From assembly GCF_026125825.1 (NCBI RefSeq), contig NZ_JAHCKK010000011.1, positions 1 to 64,000 of the forward strand: 64,000 nucleotides of DNA. The letters are read 5' to 3'. Position 1 is the stretch's first letter. Each line of letters opens with the position of its first letter. Under the pieces are notes generated by a model. It was given only the letters and a program-made list of their open reading frames with translations. It was not told the origin of the DNA and did not search any database. A program made the position numbers and the translations under genes. This DNA is from Hydrogenophaga sp. (GTDB lineage: Bacteria; Pseudomonadota; Gammaproteobacteria; Burkholderiales; Burkholderiaceae_C). Below, piece by piece: positions 40,703-49,607 of the stretch.

Positions 40703-41680
40703 TCACATCAAGAGGTGCTCACCCGCGTTGTCCCCACCCAGGATCACGTAGTTGACCTTGCGCACATCCATCAGCCTGGTGCCACCGGCGTAGCTGATCG
40801 AGCTCTGCACGTCCTGCTCCATCTCCACCAGCGTGTCCTTCAGCGAACCCTTGATCGGCTCCAGGATGCGCTTGCCTTCCACGTGCTTGTACTCGCCCTT
40901 GTTGAAGTCGCTGGCCGAGCCGTAGTACTCCTTGTAGCGCACGCCGTTCTCTTCCACCGTCAGGCCCGGCGACTCCTCATGGCCCGCGAACAGCGAGCCG
41001 ATCATCACCATCGAGGCGCCGAAACGGATGCTCTTGGCGATGTCGCCGTGGCTGCGGATGCCGCCGTCGGCAATGATGGGCTTGGTCGCCACGCGCGCGC
41101 ACCACTTCAGCGCCGAGAGCTGCCAGCCACCCGTGCCGAAACCGGTCTTGAGCTTGGTGATGCAGACCTTGCCCGGGCCCACGCCCACCTTGGTCGCGTC
41201 CGCGCCCCAGTTCTCCAGGTCGATCACCGCTTCGGGTGTCGCCACGTTGCCGGCGATCACGAAGGAGGCCGGCAGCTTCTCCTTCAGGTAGCGGATCATG
41301 TTCTTGACGCTGTCCGCGTGGCCGTGTGCGATGTCGATGGTGATGTATTCGGGCACCAGGCCCTCGGCCACCAGGCGGTCCACCGTGGCATAGTCCGGCG
41401 CCTTAACGCCCAGCGAGATCGAGGCGTAGACGCCCTCGGCGCGCATGTCGCGCACGAACTGCACGTTGTCCAGGTCGAAACGGTGCATCACGTAGAAGTA
41501 GCCGTTCTTCGCCAGCCAGGTGCAGATCGGCACGTCCACCACCGTCTTCATGTTGGCCGGCACCACCGGCAGGCGGAACTTGCGCCCGCCCAGCTCCACG
41601 CCGGCGTCGCATTCCGAGCGGCTCTCCACGCGGCATTTGCGCGGCAGAAGCAGGACGTTGTCGTAGTCGAAGATTTCCAT
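40703..41680 (-). CDS. guaC: GMP reductase
   Basis: The 325-residue TIM-barrel protein is a GMP reductase of the Gram-positive-like (GuaC type 2) group. The catalytic cysteine lies in [21 protein letters not shown], followed by [23 protein letters not shown]. It turns GMP into IMP with NADPH and so rebalances purine pools. No CBS domains are present, which separates it from IMP dehydrogenase. The ATG at 41680 gives the usual [15 protein letters not shown] start. Its 5' leader contains a terminator-like hairpin (41756-41789). Confidence 0.92.
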   Translation of the reverse strand: MEIFDYDNVLLLPRKCRVESRSECDAGVELGGRKFRLPVVPANMKTVVDVPICTWLAKNGYFYVMHRFDLDNVQFVRDMRAEGVYASISLGVKAPDYATVDRLVAEGLVPEYITIDIAHGHADSVKNMIRYLKEKLPASFVIAGNVATPEAVIDLENWGADATKVGVGPGKVCITKLKTGFGTGGWQLSALKWCARVATKPIIADGGIRSHGDIAKSIRFGASMVMIGSLFAGHEESPGLTVEENGVRYKEYYGSASDFNKGEYKHVEGKRILEPIKGSLKDTLVEMEQDVQSSISYAGGTRLMDVRKVNYVILGGDNAGEHLLM

Positions 41681-41755
41681 TGTGAAACCAAGCTCCAGAA
41701 AGCTGTTGTTGAACAGGTGAGCGCTTGGTCTGGCCGGCTTCAGTGGCGGTGAGCC

Positions 41756-41789
41756 AAAAAAAACCGGGCGCAAGAAGCTTGGGCCCGGT
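41756..41789 (-). terminator. Terminator-like hairpin in the guaC leader
   Basis: On the minus strand ACCGGGC (41789-41783) pairs perfectly with GCCCGGT (41769-41763) over a 13-base loop, followed by seven to eight T. This is a textbook intrinsic terminator in shape. It lies 75 bases before the guaC start on the same strand, and no other minus-strand gene precedes it. A -10-like TACAAT at 41800-41795 would start transcription almost at the hairpin. An attenuator of guaC is therefore possible. Confidence 0.55.
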
Positions 41790-41898
41790 GCCCGATTGTA
41801 GACGCCCCGCGGCACCGGGGTCGCCTGGCCGGTGAAGCCCTTTTGTTATGAGGTGTATATGAATGCCGATATGAAGCGCCTGAGGGCGGGCCGCTTCC

Positions 41899-41904
41899 TA
41901 CAAT
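41899..41904 (+). promoter_or_regulatory. -10-like element directly before the helicase start
   Basis: TACAAT ends seven bases before the ATG at 41911. If used, the transcript would begin at or next to the start codon and be leaderless. No good -35 is present at 16-18 bases, and another AT-rich stretch at 41842-41875 could hold a second promoter, so this is tentative. Confidence 0.35.
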
Positions 41905-41910
41905 CGACAC

Positions 41911-44337
41911 ATGCTGTTTGAAGACCCTGTCGCCCCATCCGCCTCCCCGCTGCTTGCGGGCCTCAATGCCGAGCAGTCGGCCGCCGTGCTGCTGCCGGCC
42001 GAGCACGCGCTCATCCTGGCCGGGGCGGGGTCGGGCAAGACGCGGGTGCTCACCACCCGCATCGCCTGGCTGCTGCAGAGCGGCCAGGTCTCGCCCGGGG
42101 GCATCCTGGCCGTGACCTTTACCAACAAGGCCGCCAAGGAGATGATGACGCGCCTGTCGGCCATGCTGCCCATCAATGTGCGCGGCATGTGGATCGGCAC
42201 CTTCCATGGCCTGTGCAACCGCTTCCTGCGCGCCCATCACAAGCTGGCCAACCTGCCGGCCACCTTCCAGATCCTGGACACCCAGGACCAGCTCTCGGCC
42301 ATCAAGCGGCTGTGCAAGCAGTTCAACGTGGACGACGAGCGCTATCCCCCGAAGCAGATTCAGTACTTCATCAGCGGCTGCAAGGAAGACGGCCAGCGCC
42401 CGCACGACGTGCCCGCGCGCGACGAGGAAACGCGCAAGAAGCTGGAGCTGTACCAACTCTACGAAGAACAGTGCCAGCGCGAGGGCGTGGTCGACTTCGC
42501 CGAACTGCTGCTGCGCTCCTACGAGCTGCTGCAGCGCCACGAGCCGATACGGCATCACTACCAGAGCCGTTTCAGAAACATCCTGGTCGACGAGTTCCAG
42601 GACACAAACCGCCTGCAGTACGCGTGGATCAAGATGTTCAGCGCGCCGCCGATCGAGGGCCTCACACCTTCGGGCAACGCGGTCTTTGCGGTGGGCGATG
42701 ACGACCAGTCGATTTACGCTTTCCGCGGTGCCGAGGTCGGCAACATGCGCGACTTCGAGCGCGAGTTCCGCGTCGACAACGTCATCCGCCTCGAGCAGAA
42801 CTACCGCTCGCACGGCAACATCCTCGACGCCGCCAACGCCATCATCAAGAACAACGCCGCGCGGCTGGGCAAGAACCTGTGGACCGACGCCGGCACGGGC
42901 GAGCCGATCCGCGTCTATGAGGCCTTCAACGACACCGAGGAGGCGCGCTGGATCGTCGAGGAGGTGAAGTCGCTCTCCCTCGACGGCATGGCGCGGCGCG
43001 AGATGGCGCTGCTCTACCGCTCCAACGCCCAGTCGCGCGTGCTGGAGCACGCGCTCTTCAGCGCCGGCCTGCCCTACCGCGTCTATGGCGGCCTGCGCTT
43101 CTTCGAGCGGCAGGAGGTCAAGCACGCCCTGGCCTACCTGCGCCTGATCGCCAATCCGGACGACGACGGCGCCTTCCTGCGCGTGGTGAATTTCCCCGCG
43201 CGCGGCATCGGCGCGCGCAGCATCGAGCAACTGCAGGACGTGGCCCGCACCTCCGGCTGTTCGTTGCACGACGCGGTGAGCGCCGTCACCGGGCGTGCTG
43301 GCGTGGCGGTGGGGGCTTTCGTGGCCAAGCTCGACGTGATGCGCGAGCAGACCGAAGGACGCACGCTGCGAGAGATCATCGAGCTGGTGCTGGCCCACAG
43401 TGGCCTGATCGAGCACTACCGCGCCGAGCGCGAAGGGCAGGACCGGGTGGAAAACCTGGAGGAGCTGGTGAACGCCGCCGAGAGCTTCGTGAGCATCGAA
43501 GGCTTCGGGCGCGACGCCGTGGCCCTGCCGGTGGACGAGCTGGGCAAGCCCCTCACGCAGAGCCCGGCGAGCCAGGGGCTGGACCCGAACCTGCCGTTGG
43601 TGGACGAACCCCTCGCGCCCGATGCCGAAACCGGCGAGACGCTCAGCCCGCTCGCGGCCTTTCTCACGCACGCCGCGCTGGAGTCTGGCGACAACCAGGC
43701 CCAGGCCGGGCAGGACGCGGTGCAGCTCATGACGGTGCACGCGGCCAAGGGCCTGGAGTTCGACTGCGTGTTCATCACCGGCATGGAAGAGGGGCTGTTC
43801 CCCCACGAGAACTCGATGAGCGACCGCGACGGCCTGGAGGAAGAGCGCCGCCTGATGTATGTGGCGATCACGCGCGCGCGCAAGCGCCTGTACCTCAGCC
43901 ACTCGCAGACGCGCATGCTGCACGGCCAGACGCGCTACAACCTCAAGAGCCGCTTCTTCGACGAGTTGCCCGAGGCATGCCTGAAGTGGCTCACGCCGCC
44001 GCAGCCGGCGTGGTCCGCGCCGATGGGCGGCGGCAGTGGGGGGCAGTGGCAGAACGGGCGGCGTGGCCACGGCGGCGCGCCGGCCGCGTTGCAGCCTTCG
44101 TGGTCACCGGGCTTCAAGGAGCGCGGCGACCCCAAGGGCCTGGGCCAGACCGCGCCCGAGCCCGACCGAGGCACCGAAATCCGCGCTGGCCTGGCCGTGT
44201 TCCACAACAAGTTCGGCGAGGGCAAGGTGCTGGCGGTGGAGGGCGCAGGCGACGACGCGCGCGCCCAGGTCAACTTCACGCGCCACGGCACGAAGTGGCT
44301 GGCGCTGAGCGTGGCCAAGCTCACGCCGATCGCTTGA
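41911..44337 (+). CDS. uvrD: UvrD/PcrA-family DNA helicase
   Basis: The 808-residue superfamily 1A helicase has Walker A GAGSGKT near residue 38, motif II DEFQDTN near 227, motif III with GDDDQSIYAFRGAE, motif IV QNYRSHGNIL, motif V MTVHAAKGLEFDCVF and motif VI MYVAITRARKRLYLS. After a Gly-rich linker the last 45 residues (HNKFGEGKVLAVEG onward) form the PcrA/UvrD C-terminal domain that contacts RNA polymerase. It unwinds DNA 3' to 5' in nucleotide-excision and mismatch repair. It is divergent from guaC. No strong ribosome site precedes the ATG. Confidence 0.93.
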   Translation: MLFEDPVAPSASPLLAGLNAEQSAAVLLPAEHALILAGAGSGKTRVLTTRIAWLLQSGQVSPGGILAVTFTNKAAKEMMTRLSAMLPINVRGMWIGTFHGLCNRFLRAHHKLANLPATFQILDTQDQLSAIKRLCKQFNVDDERYPPKQIQYFISGCKEDGQRPHDVPARDEETRKKLELYQLYEEQCQREGVVDFAELLLRSYELLQRHEPIRHHYQSRFRNILVDEFQDTNRLQYAWIKMFSAPPIEGLTPSGNAVFAVGDDDQSIYAFRGAEVGNMRDFEREFRVDNVIRLEQNYRSHGNILDAANAIIKNNAARLGKNLWTDAGTGEPIRVYEAFNDTEEARWIVEEVKSLSLDGMARREMALLYRSNAQSRVLEHALFSAGLPYRVYGGLRFFERQEVKHALAYLRLIANPDDDGAFLRVVNFPARGIGARSIEQLQDVARTSGCSLHDAVSAVTGRAGVAVGAFVAKLDVMREQTEGRTLREIIELVLAHSGLIEHYRAEREGQDRVENLEELVNAAESFVSIEGFGRDAVALPVDELGKPLTQSPASQGLDPNLPLVDEPLAPDAETGETLSPLAAFLTHAALESGDNQAQAGQDAVQLMTVHAAKGLEFDCVFITGMEEGLFPHENSMSDRDGLEEERRLMYVAITRARKRLYLSHSQTRMLHGQTRYNLKSRFFDELPEACLKWLTPPQPAWSAPMGGGSGGQWQNGRRGHGGAPAALQPSWSPGFKERGDPKGLGQTAPEPDRGTEIRAGLAVFHNKFGEGKVLAVEGAGDDARAQVNFTRHGTKWLALSVAKLTPIA

Positions 44338-44404
44338 GTGCTATCGATCGGAGCCGGCCCGGCACCGGCATCGACGGACGCGGCGCCGAAGGCGGCGCGC
44401 GGGG

Positions 44405-46555
44405 TCAGCTCCCGATGATTCCGCCGTCGTTTTTCGTGACCACGATGGTGGCCGAGCGCGGGCGCTTGCCCGCGCCGTAGCCCGCGTTCGAGGGCCACTG
44501 GCTCTCGTACTTCGTGGGATCGTTGACGTCGGCCATCCGGGTGTTCTCGCCCGCGTGCTGGATGTTCACGAAGATCGCGCGGCCATCGGGGGTTTCGGTG
44601 ATGCCGGTGATCTCCGCGCCCCTGGGGCCGACCAGGAAGCGCTTGAGCGTGGCCGGGGTCTGTGCCTTGCCCACGTGCGTGGTCACCTGTCGGTCGCCAT
44701 GCGTCAGGGTCTTGCGCGCGCCGTCGCCGCGCTGGCCGGGCAAGGCGGCGAGCAGCATGCAGTTGGTCTGATCGGTGTAGGCGCCGTCGTCGGTCTGGAT
44801 CCAGCACACGCCGGTGGCCTTGCTGAACACCAGGCCGTCGGGCGAGGACAGGTCGTTCTCGTCGCTCAGGTTGGAGAGATTGATGGTCGACTTGTCGGCA
44901 CCCGCTTCGGCCGCGAAGAGGTAGATGTCCCACTGGAAGACCGTGTCCGCGGGAGCCTTCTCGGCCAGGCGCACGATGTGGCCGTTCACGTTGCCCTTCT
45001 GTTCCTTGCCGGCCTTGAGGTCGGTGTAGGCGCGCGGGTTCGCGGCGTCGGTGGTGGCGGGCGTGCGGTTGCTGTTGTTGGTGAGGGTGATGTAGACCTC
45101 GCCATTCTTCGGGTTCACGCCGGCCCACTCGGGGCGGTCCATCTTGGTGGCGCCCACGGCGTCGGCCGCGAGGCGGGTGAAGATGGCCACATCGGCCTCG
45201 TTCCTGAACTCGAAGTAGGAGCTGCCGGCGATCACCGGGTTGTCCATCGACAGCGCCAGCCATTCGCCGGTGCCGTCGTCCTTGAAGCGCGCGACGTAGA
45301 GCGTGCCCTTGTCGAGGTACTTGTCGCCCGCGGCCAGGCGGTTGGCGGGTTTGGCGTCGGCCGGGTCCCACTTCGCGGCCGAGACGAATTTGTAGATGTA
45401 CTCGCCGCGCGCATCGTCGCCCATGTAGGCCACCACCGGCTGGCCGGCGCTCACGCGCGCGAAGGTCGCGTTCTCGTGGCCCAGGCGACCCAGTGCGGTG
45501 CGCTTGCGAAGCGCGCTGGCCGGGTTGTAGGGGTCGAGTTCGACGATGTAGCCGAAGGTGTTCATCTCGTTGCGGAAATCGTCCTTGGCGCTGGCGCCCA
45601 CGGCGCCGTTGTTCCAGCGCGCGTAGGTGTCGCTGCTGCCGCCGCTTTCCCAGCCGTGGCGGCTGGCCGCGCCGGCCTTGCGGCCGTAGCGGTTGAGGGC
45701 CTGGACCTGCTTGTCCTTCTTGCGCGCGTCGTCGTCACGGGCGTCGCGGAAGAAGTAGCCGAACCAGTTCTCTTCGCCCGAGAGGTAGGTGCCCCAGGGC
45801 GTGCGACCCGTGCCGCAGTTGTTGAGCGTGCCGCGCGCCTGCGTGCCGTCGGGGCTGAATCGGGTGACGAGGTGCTCGCTGCCGCGCGCAGGGCCGTGGA
45901 TGGCCACAGGTGTCATGGTGGTCACGCGGCGGTTGAACGCCGAGGCCTGCTTCGTGGCCCAGGCCTTGCCGTCGGTCTGGACCTCGACCACGGACAGGCC
46001 GTGGATCATCAACTCCTTGTCGATCTCGGCCGCCGGGCGGGGCAGGGTGGCCGTGCCGCCGTTGGCGTGGAGGAAGAAAGAGCTGAGCTTTTCGTCGGTG
46101 GTGGCTTCGTGGTTCATGGCCAGCAGGCCGCGCGAGGCAAAGCTGTCCGAAGGCTGGCCGGTGGCGTCCAGGCCGAACCATTCGATGCCGTCGTGGTGAT
46201 CACCGGCGCGCCGGTCGAAGTCGGCGTCGGTGCCGTCGTTCCGGAAAGCGGGGGTGGCGGCGGTGAGCGGGTCACCCAGCGCGTAGATCACGCGCGCGGT
46301 GTACCCCGGGGGCACGGTCACCTGGTCGGCCAGGGTCTTGGCCACGGGGGTGAAGCCCAGGCTGTGCACGGGCGAGGCGGGGCCCACGGTGGCGCAGCCG
46401 CTCAAGGCCGCCGTGCCGCCGAGGGCGGTGGCCCCGGCCGTGCCCACGCCGCCGCGCAGCAGGCTGCGGCGGCTCAGGCGGGCTTGCAGCACGCTGTCGA
46501 AAGCGGGGTTGCTGCTGGTGTTGGCGTCTTCGTCGTTGAAGTGGGCGTGGGACAT
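44405..46555 (-). CDS. phoX: PhoX-type alkaline phosphatase, Tat-exported (copy 1)
   Basis: The 716-residue protein has a twin-arginine motif SRRSLLRGG (28-36) and a lipobox-like LSGC just after the hydrophobic core. The PhoX/DUF839 beta-propeller follows, with MNHEATTDEK, LNNCGTGRTPWGTYLSGEENWFGYF, YIVELDPYNP, TKMDRPEWAGVNPKNGEVY and the C-terminal FVNIQHAGENT. PhoX uses Ca and Fe to release phosphate from organic esters. A Pho-box-like site lies 49 bases upstream. A paralogue of similar length is encoded at 51693-53945. Confidence 0.92.
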   Translation of the reverse strand: MSHAHFNDEDANTSSNPAFDSVLQARLSRRSLLRGGVGTAGATALGGTAALSGCATVGPASPVHSLGFTPVAKTLADQVTVPPGYTARVIYALGDPLTAATPAFRNDGTDADFDRRAGDHHDGIEWFGLDATGQPSDSFASRGLLAMNHEATTDEKLSSFFLHANGGTATLPRPAAEIDKELMIHGLSVVEVQTDGKAWATKQASAFNRRVTTMTPVAIHGPARGSEHLVTRFSPDGTQARGTLNNCGTGRTPWGTYLSGEENWFGYFFRDARDDDARKKDKQVQALNRYGRKAGAASRHGWESGGSSDTYARWNNGAVGASAKDDFRNEMNTFGYIVELDPYNPASALRKRTALGRLGHENATFARVSAGQPVVAYMGDDARGEYIYKFVSAAKWDPADAKPANRLAAGDKYLDKGTLYVARFKDDGTGEWLALSMDNPVIAGSSYFEFRNEADVAIFTRLAADAVGATKMDRPEWAGVNPKNGEVYITLTNNSNRTPATTDAANPRAYTDLKAGKEQKGNVNGHIVRLAEKAPADTVFQWDIYLFAAEAGADKSTINLSNLSDENDLSSPDGLVFSKATGVCWIQTDDGAYTDQTNCMLLAALPGQRGDGARKTLTHGDRQVTTHVGKAQTPATLKRFLVGPRGAEITGITETPDGRAIFVNIQHAGENTRMADVNDPTKYESQWPSNAGYGAGKRPRSATIVVTKNDGGIIGS

Positions 46556-46603
46556 GGTCGTTCTGATGGGGTGGGGGGTATTGGCGCATCATGTGCACGC
46601 CGT

Positions 46604-46621
46604 GTGAAAATTCGATGACAA
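46604..46621 (-). promoter_or_regulatory. Pho-box-like site before phoX copy 1
   Basis: The minus strand reads TTGTCAT-CGAA-TTTTCAC, two seven-base repeats with an 11-base pitch that match the PhoB consensus CTGTCAT-N4-CTGTCAT at 6/7 and 4/7. Ten bases downstream is CATGAT, a fair -10. This is the standard geometry of PhoB-activated promoters, in which the box replaces the -35. Confidence 0.65.
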
Positions 46622-46623
46622 CC

Positions 46624-46989
46624 ATGAACACCAGCCCCATCACGATCTACCACAACCCCGCTTGCGGGACTTCGCGCAACACGCTCGCCCTGATCCGCGA
46701 ACGCGGCCTGGAGCCGCAGGTCATCGAGTACCTCAAGACCCCGCCCAGCCGCGAGACGCTCCAGCAGCTCGCGGCGGCCACGGGCGGTCCGGTGCGCAGC
46801 ATCGTGCGCACCAAGGCCGCGCCTTACGAAGAGCTGGGTCTGGCCGACCCGAAGTGGAGCGACGACCAGTTGCTCGACTTCATGGTGCAGCACCCCATCC
46901 TGCTGAACCGCCCTGTCGTGGTGACGCCGCTGGGCACCCGCGTGTGCCGCCCGGCTGAGACGGTGCTGGAGATCCTGCCCCCGGCCTGA
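46624..46989 (+). CDS. arsC: Arsenate reductase (glutaredoxin-type ArsC)
   Basis: The product (121 residues from the ATG at 46624) matches the glutaredoxin-linked ArsC of E. coli, with the active cysteine in YHNPACGTSRNT and the arginine-containing end NRPVVVTPLGTRVCRP. It is a little shorter, ending right after EILPPA. It reduces arsenate to arsenite with glutathione and glutaredoxin. No arsB or arsR is nearby. The alternative ATG at 46615 lies in the Pho box of the divergent phoX. Its place in a phosphate island fits arsenate entering as a phosphate analogue. Confidence 0.88.
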   Translation: MNTSPITIYHNPACGTSRNTLALIRERGLEPQVIEYLKTPPSRETLQQLAAATGGPVRSIVRTKAAPYEELGLADPKWSDDQLLDFMVQHPILLNRPVVVTPLGTRVCRPAETVLEILPPA

Positions 46990-47886
46990 TCAGCCAGCCG
47001 GCGCCGCGCGGCGCAGCAAGGCCTCGCCCATGCGGATGCGGTGGCCCGGCTCCACGCCCTCGCACAGGGCCAACCCCGGCGGGGTGAACACCAGGATGGT
47101 CGAGCCGTGCTCGAACCAGCCCATTTCCTCGCCCTTGTCGTAGCGCGCGTCGCAGGGCAGCTCGTGCGGCCCCCGGTATTGCGCGTTGAGCGCCACGTCC
47201 ACCGCGCGCAGGCGCATGCTGGCCACCAGGATCGCGGCCACCGGCACCAGCAGCAGCGGTGTGCCGTCGCCCAGGCGCAGGTGCAGCGCGGCGCGCTCGT
47301 TCTTGCAGAACAGCCGCTCGATGCGTTGGAGCGCGATGGGGTTCACATTCCAGGTGTCGCCGCTGTGGTACGTCACGTGTTCCAGCGCCAGCGCGGCCGG
47401 TGCGTGGAAGCGGTGGTACATGCTGGAAGTGAGTCGCAAAGTGACGTAGCTGCCGCCGCGCAGCGTGTCGACCATGGCGCGCGCGCGGGGCTGCTCACCC
47501 AGCAGGTCGGTGAGCGGGTAGGGGAAGCCCTTGGCCTGGAACACCTGGGCGCCCGGGTCGGCGCCGATGCGCCCGCAGGCGCCAACGATCGCGTCGCAGG
47601 GGCTGGCCAGCACTTCCGGGCGCGGATCGATCGGCCGCAGGCCGGGCTTGAGCTCGCGCACAAAGCAGTCGTGCAGGCTGTGAAAGGAAGTCTTCTTCGC
47701 TTCGCTCAGGTCGATGTCGGTGAAGGCGCGCCACACGGCCATGGAGGCGTCGCGCACCCAGGGATGGCGCACGCGGCTGAACCAGCCCATGAAGCGCGTG
47801 AGCGCCGCGCGCGGCACGCGGTTGGTGAGCAGGAAGTTGATGTCTTCCTGGAGCGCGAGGCGCTGCAGCTGTCTTGAAAGATTCAT
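46990..47886 (-). CDS. psd: Phosphatidylserine decarboxylase proenzyme
   Basis: The 298-residue protein has the Psd motifs: D98 in SPCDAIV, YHRFHAP with H161 (158-163), and the autocatalytic cleavage site FEHGST with G261-S262 near the C-terminus. Cleavage would give a beta chain and a short alpha chain with a pyruvoyl group from S262. It converts phosphatidylserine to phosphatidylethanolamine at the inner membrane. It converges on arsC with no spacer and is divergent from a class III aminotransferase (61-base gap). The local neighbours suggest a role in membrane lipid adjustment. Confidence 0.9.
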   Translation of the reverse strand: MNLSRQLQRLALQEDINFLLTNRVPRAALTRFMGWFSRVRHPWVRDASMAVWRAFTDIDLSEAKKTSFHSLHDCFVRELKPGLRPIDPRPEVLASPCDAIVGACGRIGADPGAQVFQAKGFPYPLTDLLGEQPRARAMVDTLRGGSYVTLRLTSSMYHRFHAPAALALEHVTYHSGDTWNVNPIALQRIERLFCKNERAALHLRLGDGTPLLLVPVAAILVASMRLRAVDVALNAQYRGPHELPCDARYDKGEEMGWFEHGSTILVFTPPGLALCEGVEPGHRIRMGEALLRRAAPAG

Positions 47887-47947
47887 ACGTGCGTCATGTG
47901 GTCGACCTACAAACGACACACATCAACCGCCTGGGAGCGCTTGCCGC

Positions 47948-49594
47948 ATGTCCTACCTTTCTTACGCCTTGCCCTTGGGTTCGCTGGTGCTGGCTCTGCC
48001 GTACCTGCGGCAGCGCCTGCAGCTCTCGCGGGCCAAACACCGCTCGCTGGCCGGCCATTCGCGCATGGCCAAGCGCCTGGCGACCTGGCTGCCCGGCTAT
48101 GCCTACGAGGAGTCGCGCTTCTTCGATTGCGATGGCGCGCCGGGCGATGTGGCGCAGCGGCGCCGCGCCTCGTTCGACACGCTCGCCGCCGGCTTCGCCC
48201 AGCGCTACGGAAAAAGCCTGGCGCTGAGCGCCGAGGCGCGCGAAGGCCTGGCCGATCTGCAGTTCACCAGCAGCTACCGCGTGCCCTTCCAGTTCAGTCC
48301 GATCGTGCGCGAGCGGCTCAAGGTGGGCGCCTTCGTGCAGTCCGCCGAAGGCAGCCAGGTGACCGACCTGGACGGCAACCGCTTCATCGATCTCACGGGC
48401 TCCTATGGCGTGAACGTGTTTGGCGTGGACTTCTACAAGGCTTGCATGGCCGAGGGCGCGCGCATCGGCGAGTCGCTCGGCCCGGTGCTCGGGGCCTATC
48501 ACCCCTGCGTGGCCGACAACATCGCGCGCCTGCGAGCGATCTCGGGGCAGGACCAGGTGTCGTTCCACATGTCCGGCACCGAGGCGGTGATGCAGGCCGT
48601 GCGGCTGGCCCGTTACCACACGCGGCGCAAGCACCTCGTGCGCTTCTGCGGTGCGTACCACGGCTGGTGGGAAGACGTGCAGCCCGGCCCGGGCAACCCG
48701 ATGCCGCCGCGCGAGACCTACACCTTGAAGGACATGGACGAGAAGAGCCTGCAGGTGCTGCGCACGCGGCGCGACATCGCCTGCGTGCTGGTCAACCCGT
48801 TGCAGGCCCTGCACCCGAACCGCAACGCGCCGGGCGACTCCACCCTGGTGGATGGCAGCCGCAGCGCGGGCTTCGACCGCGCGGCCTATGCCGCCTGGCT
48901 GAAACAGCTGCGCGAGGTCTGCACCGAGCGCGGCATCGTGCTGATCTTCGACGAGGTCTTTCTGGGTTTTCGCCTTGCACCCGGTGGTGCGCAGGCGTAC
49001 TTCGGCGTGCGCGCCGACCTGGTCACCTACGGCAAGACGCTGGCCGGGGGCTACCCGGTGGGCGTGGTCTGCGGCCGGGCCGATCTGATGAAGCGCTTCC
49101 GGCCCGAGCGCCCGGCCGACGTCTGCTTCGCCCGCGGCACCTTCAACGCGCACCCCTATGTGATGGGGGGCATGAACGCCTTCCTGCGCCGTCTGCAGAC
49201 GCCGGAGATCCAGGCCTTGTACGACGGCCAGGATGCGAAGTGGGATGCGCGCGCGAAGCGCTTCAACGACACCATGGCTGCCGAAGGTTTTCCGGTGCGC
49301 GCGGCGAACCTGCAGAGCGTGTGGACGCTCACCTACACCGAGCCTGGCCGCTACCACTGGATGCTCCAGTACTTCCTGCGCTGGCACGGGCTGGCCTTGA
49401 GCTGGGTGGGCACGGGGCGCCTGATCTTTGGTTTGAACCTTCACGACGACGACTTCGAGGAGGTGCTGCGGCGCTTCGTGGCTGCCGCGCGGGACATGCA
49501 GACCCAGGGTTGGTGGTGGCGCGCGCCGGGGTTGACGCACAAGGCGATCCGGCGCCAGGTGCTGCGCGAGATGTGGCAGCACGTGGGGCGCTGA
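47948..49594 (+). CDS. Membrane-anchored class III aminotransferase
   Basis: The 548-residue protein starts with a hydrophobic segment (YALPLGSLVLALPYL, residues 6-20) that may anchor it. A PLP fold type I class III aminotransferase follows, with the PLP lysine K363 in TYGKTLAGGYPVG and the metal-binding-like DEVFLGFRLAPGGAQ before it. It resembles glutamate-1-semialdehyde aminomutase relatives found in lipid or polyketide clusters rather than housekeeping HemL. About 100 extra N-terminal residues precede the aminotransferase core. Divergence from psd and closeness to a lipid glycosyltransferase suggest amination of a lipid or head-group precursor. The substrate is unknown. Confidence 0.82.
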   Translation: MSYLSYALPLGSLVLALPYLRQRLQLSRAKHRSLAGHSRMAKRLATWLPGYAYEESRFFDCDGAPGDVAQRRRASFDTLAAGFAQRYGKSLALSAEAREGLADLQFTSSYRVPFQFSPIVRERLKVGAFVQSAEGSQVTDLDGNRFIDLTGSYGVNVFGVDFYKACMAEGARIGESLGPVLGAYHPCVADNIARLRAISGQDQVSFHMSGTEAVMQAVRLARYHTRRKHLVRFCGAYHGWWEDVQPGPGNPMPPRETYTLKDMDEKSLQVLRTRRDIACVLVNPLQALHPNRNAPGDSTLVDGSRSAGFDRAAYAAWLKQLREVCTERGIVLIFDEVFLGFRLAPGGAQAYFGVRADLVTYGKTLAGGYPVGVVCGRADLMKRFRPERPADVCFARGTFNAHPYVMGGMNAFLRRLQTPEIQALYDGQDAKWDARAKRFNDTMAAEGFPVRAANLQSVWTLTYTEPGRYHWMLQYFLRWHGLALSWVGTGRLIFGLNLHDDDFEEVLRRFVAAARDMQTQGWWWRAPGLTHKAIRRQVLREMWQHVGR

Positions 49595-49607
49595 CGAAGC
49601 GTCAGGC

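Noticed and set aside
40703-41680. IMP dehydrogenase (guaB)
   Set aside because: There is no CBS domain pair, and the stretch around the catalytic cysteine follows the GMP reductase pattern.
44555-46618. A 687-codon plus-strand frame opposite phoX copy 1
   Set aside because: It is Val/Gly/Arg-rich without motifs and runs through the phoX promoter; phoX on the other strand is well supported.
47887-47947. A Pho box between psd and the aminotransferase gene
   Set aside because: Only single weak half-sites (GCGTCAT on plus, GTGTCGT on minus) are present, without a second repeat at the right spacing.
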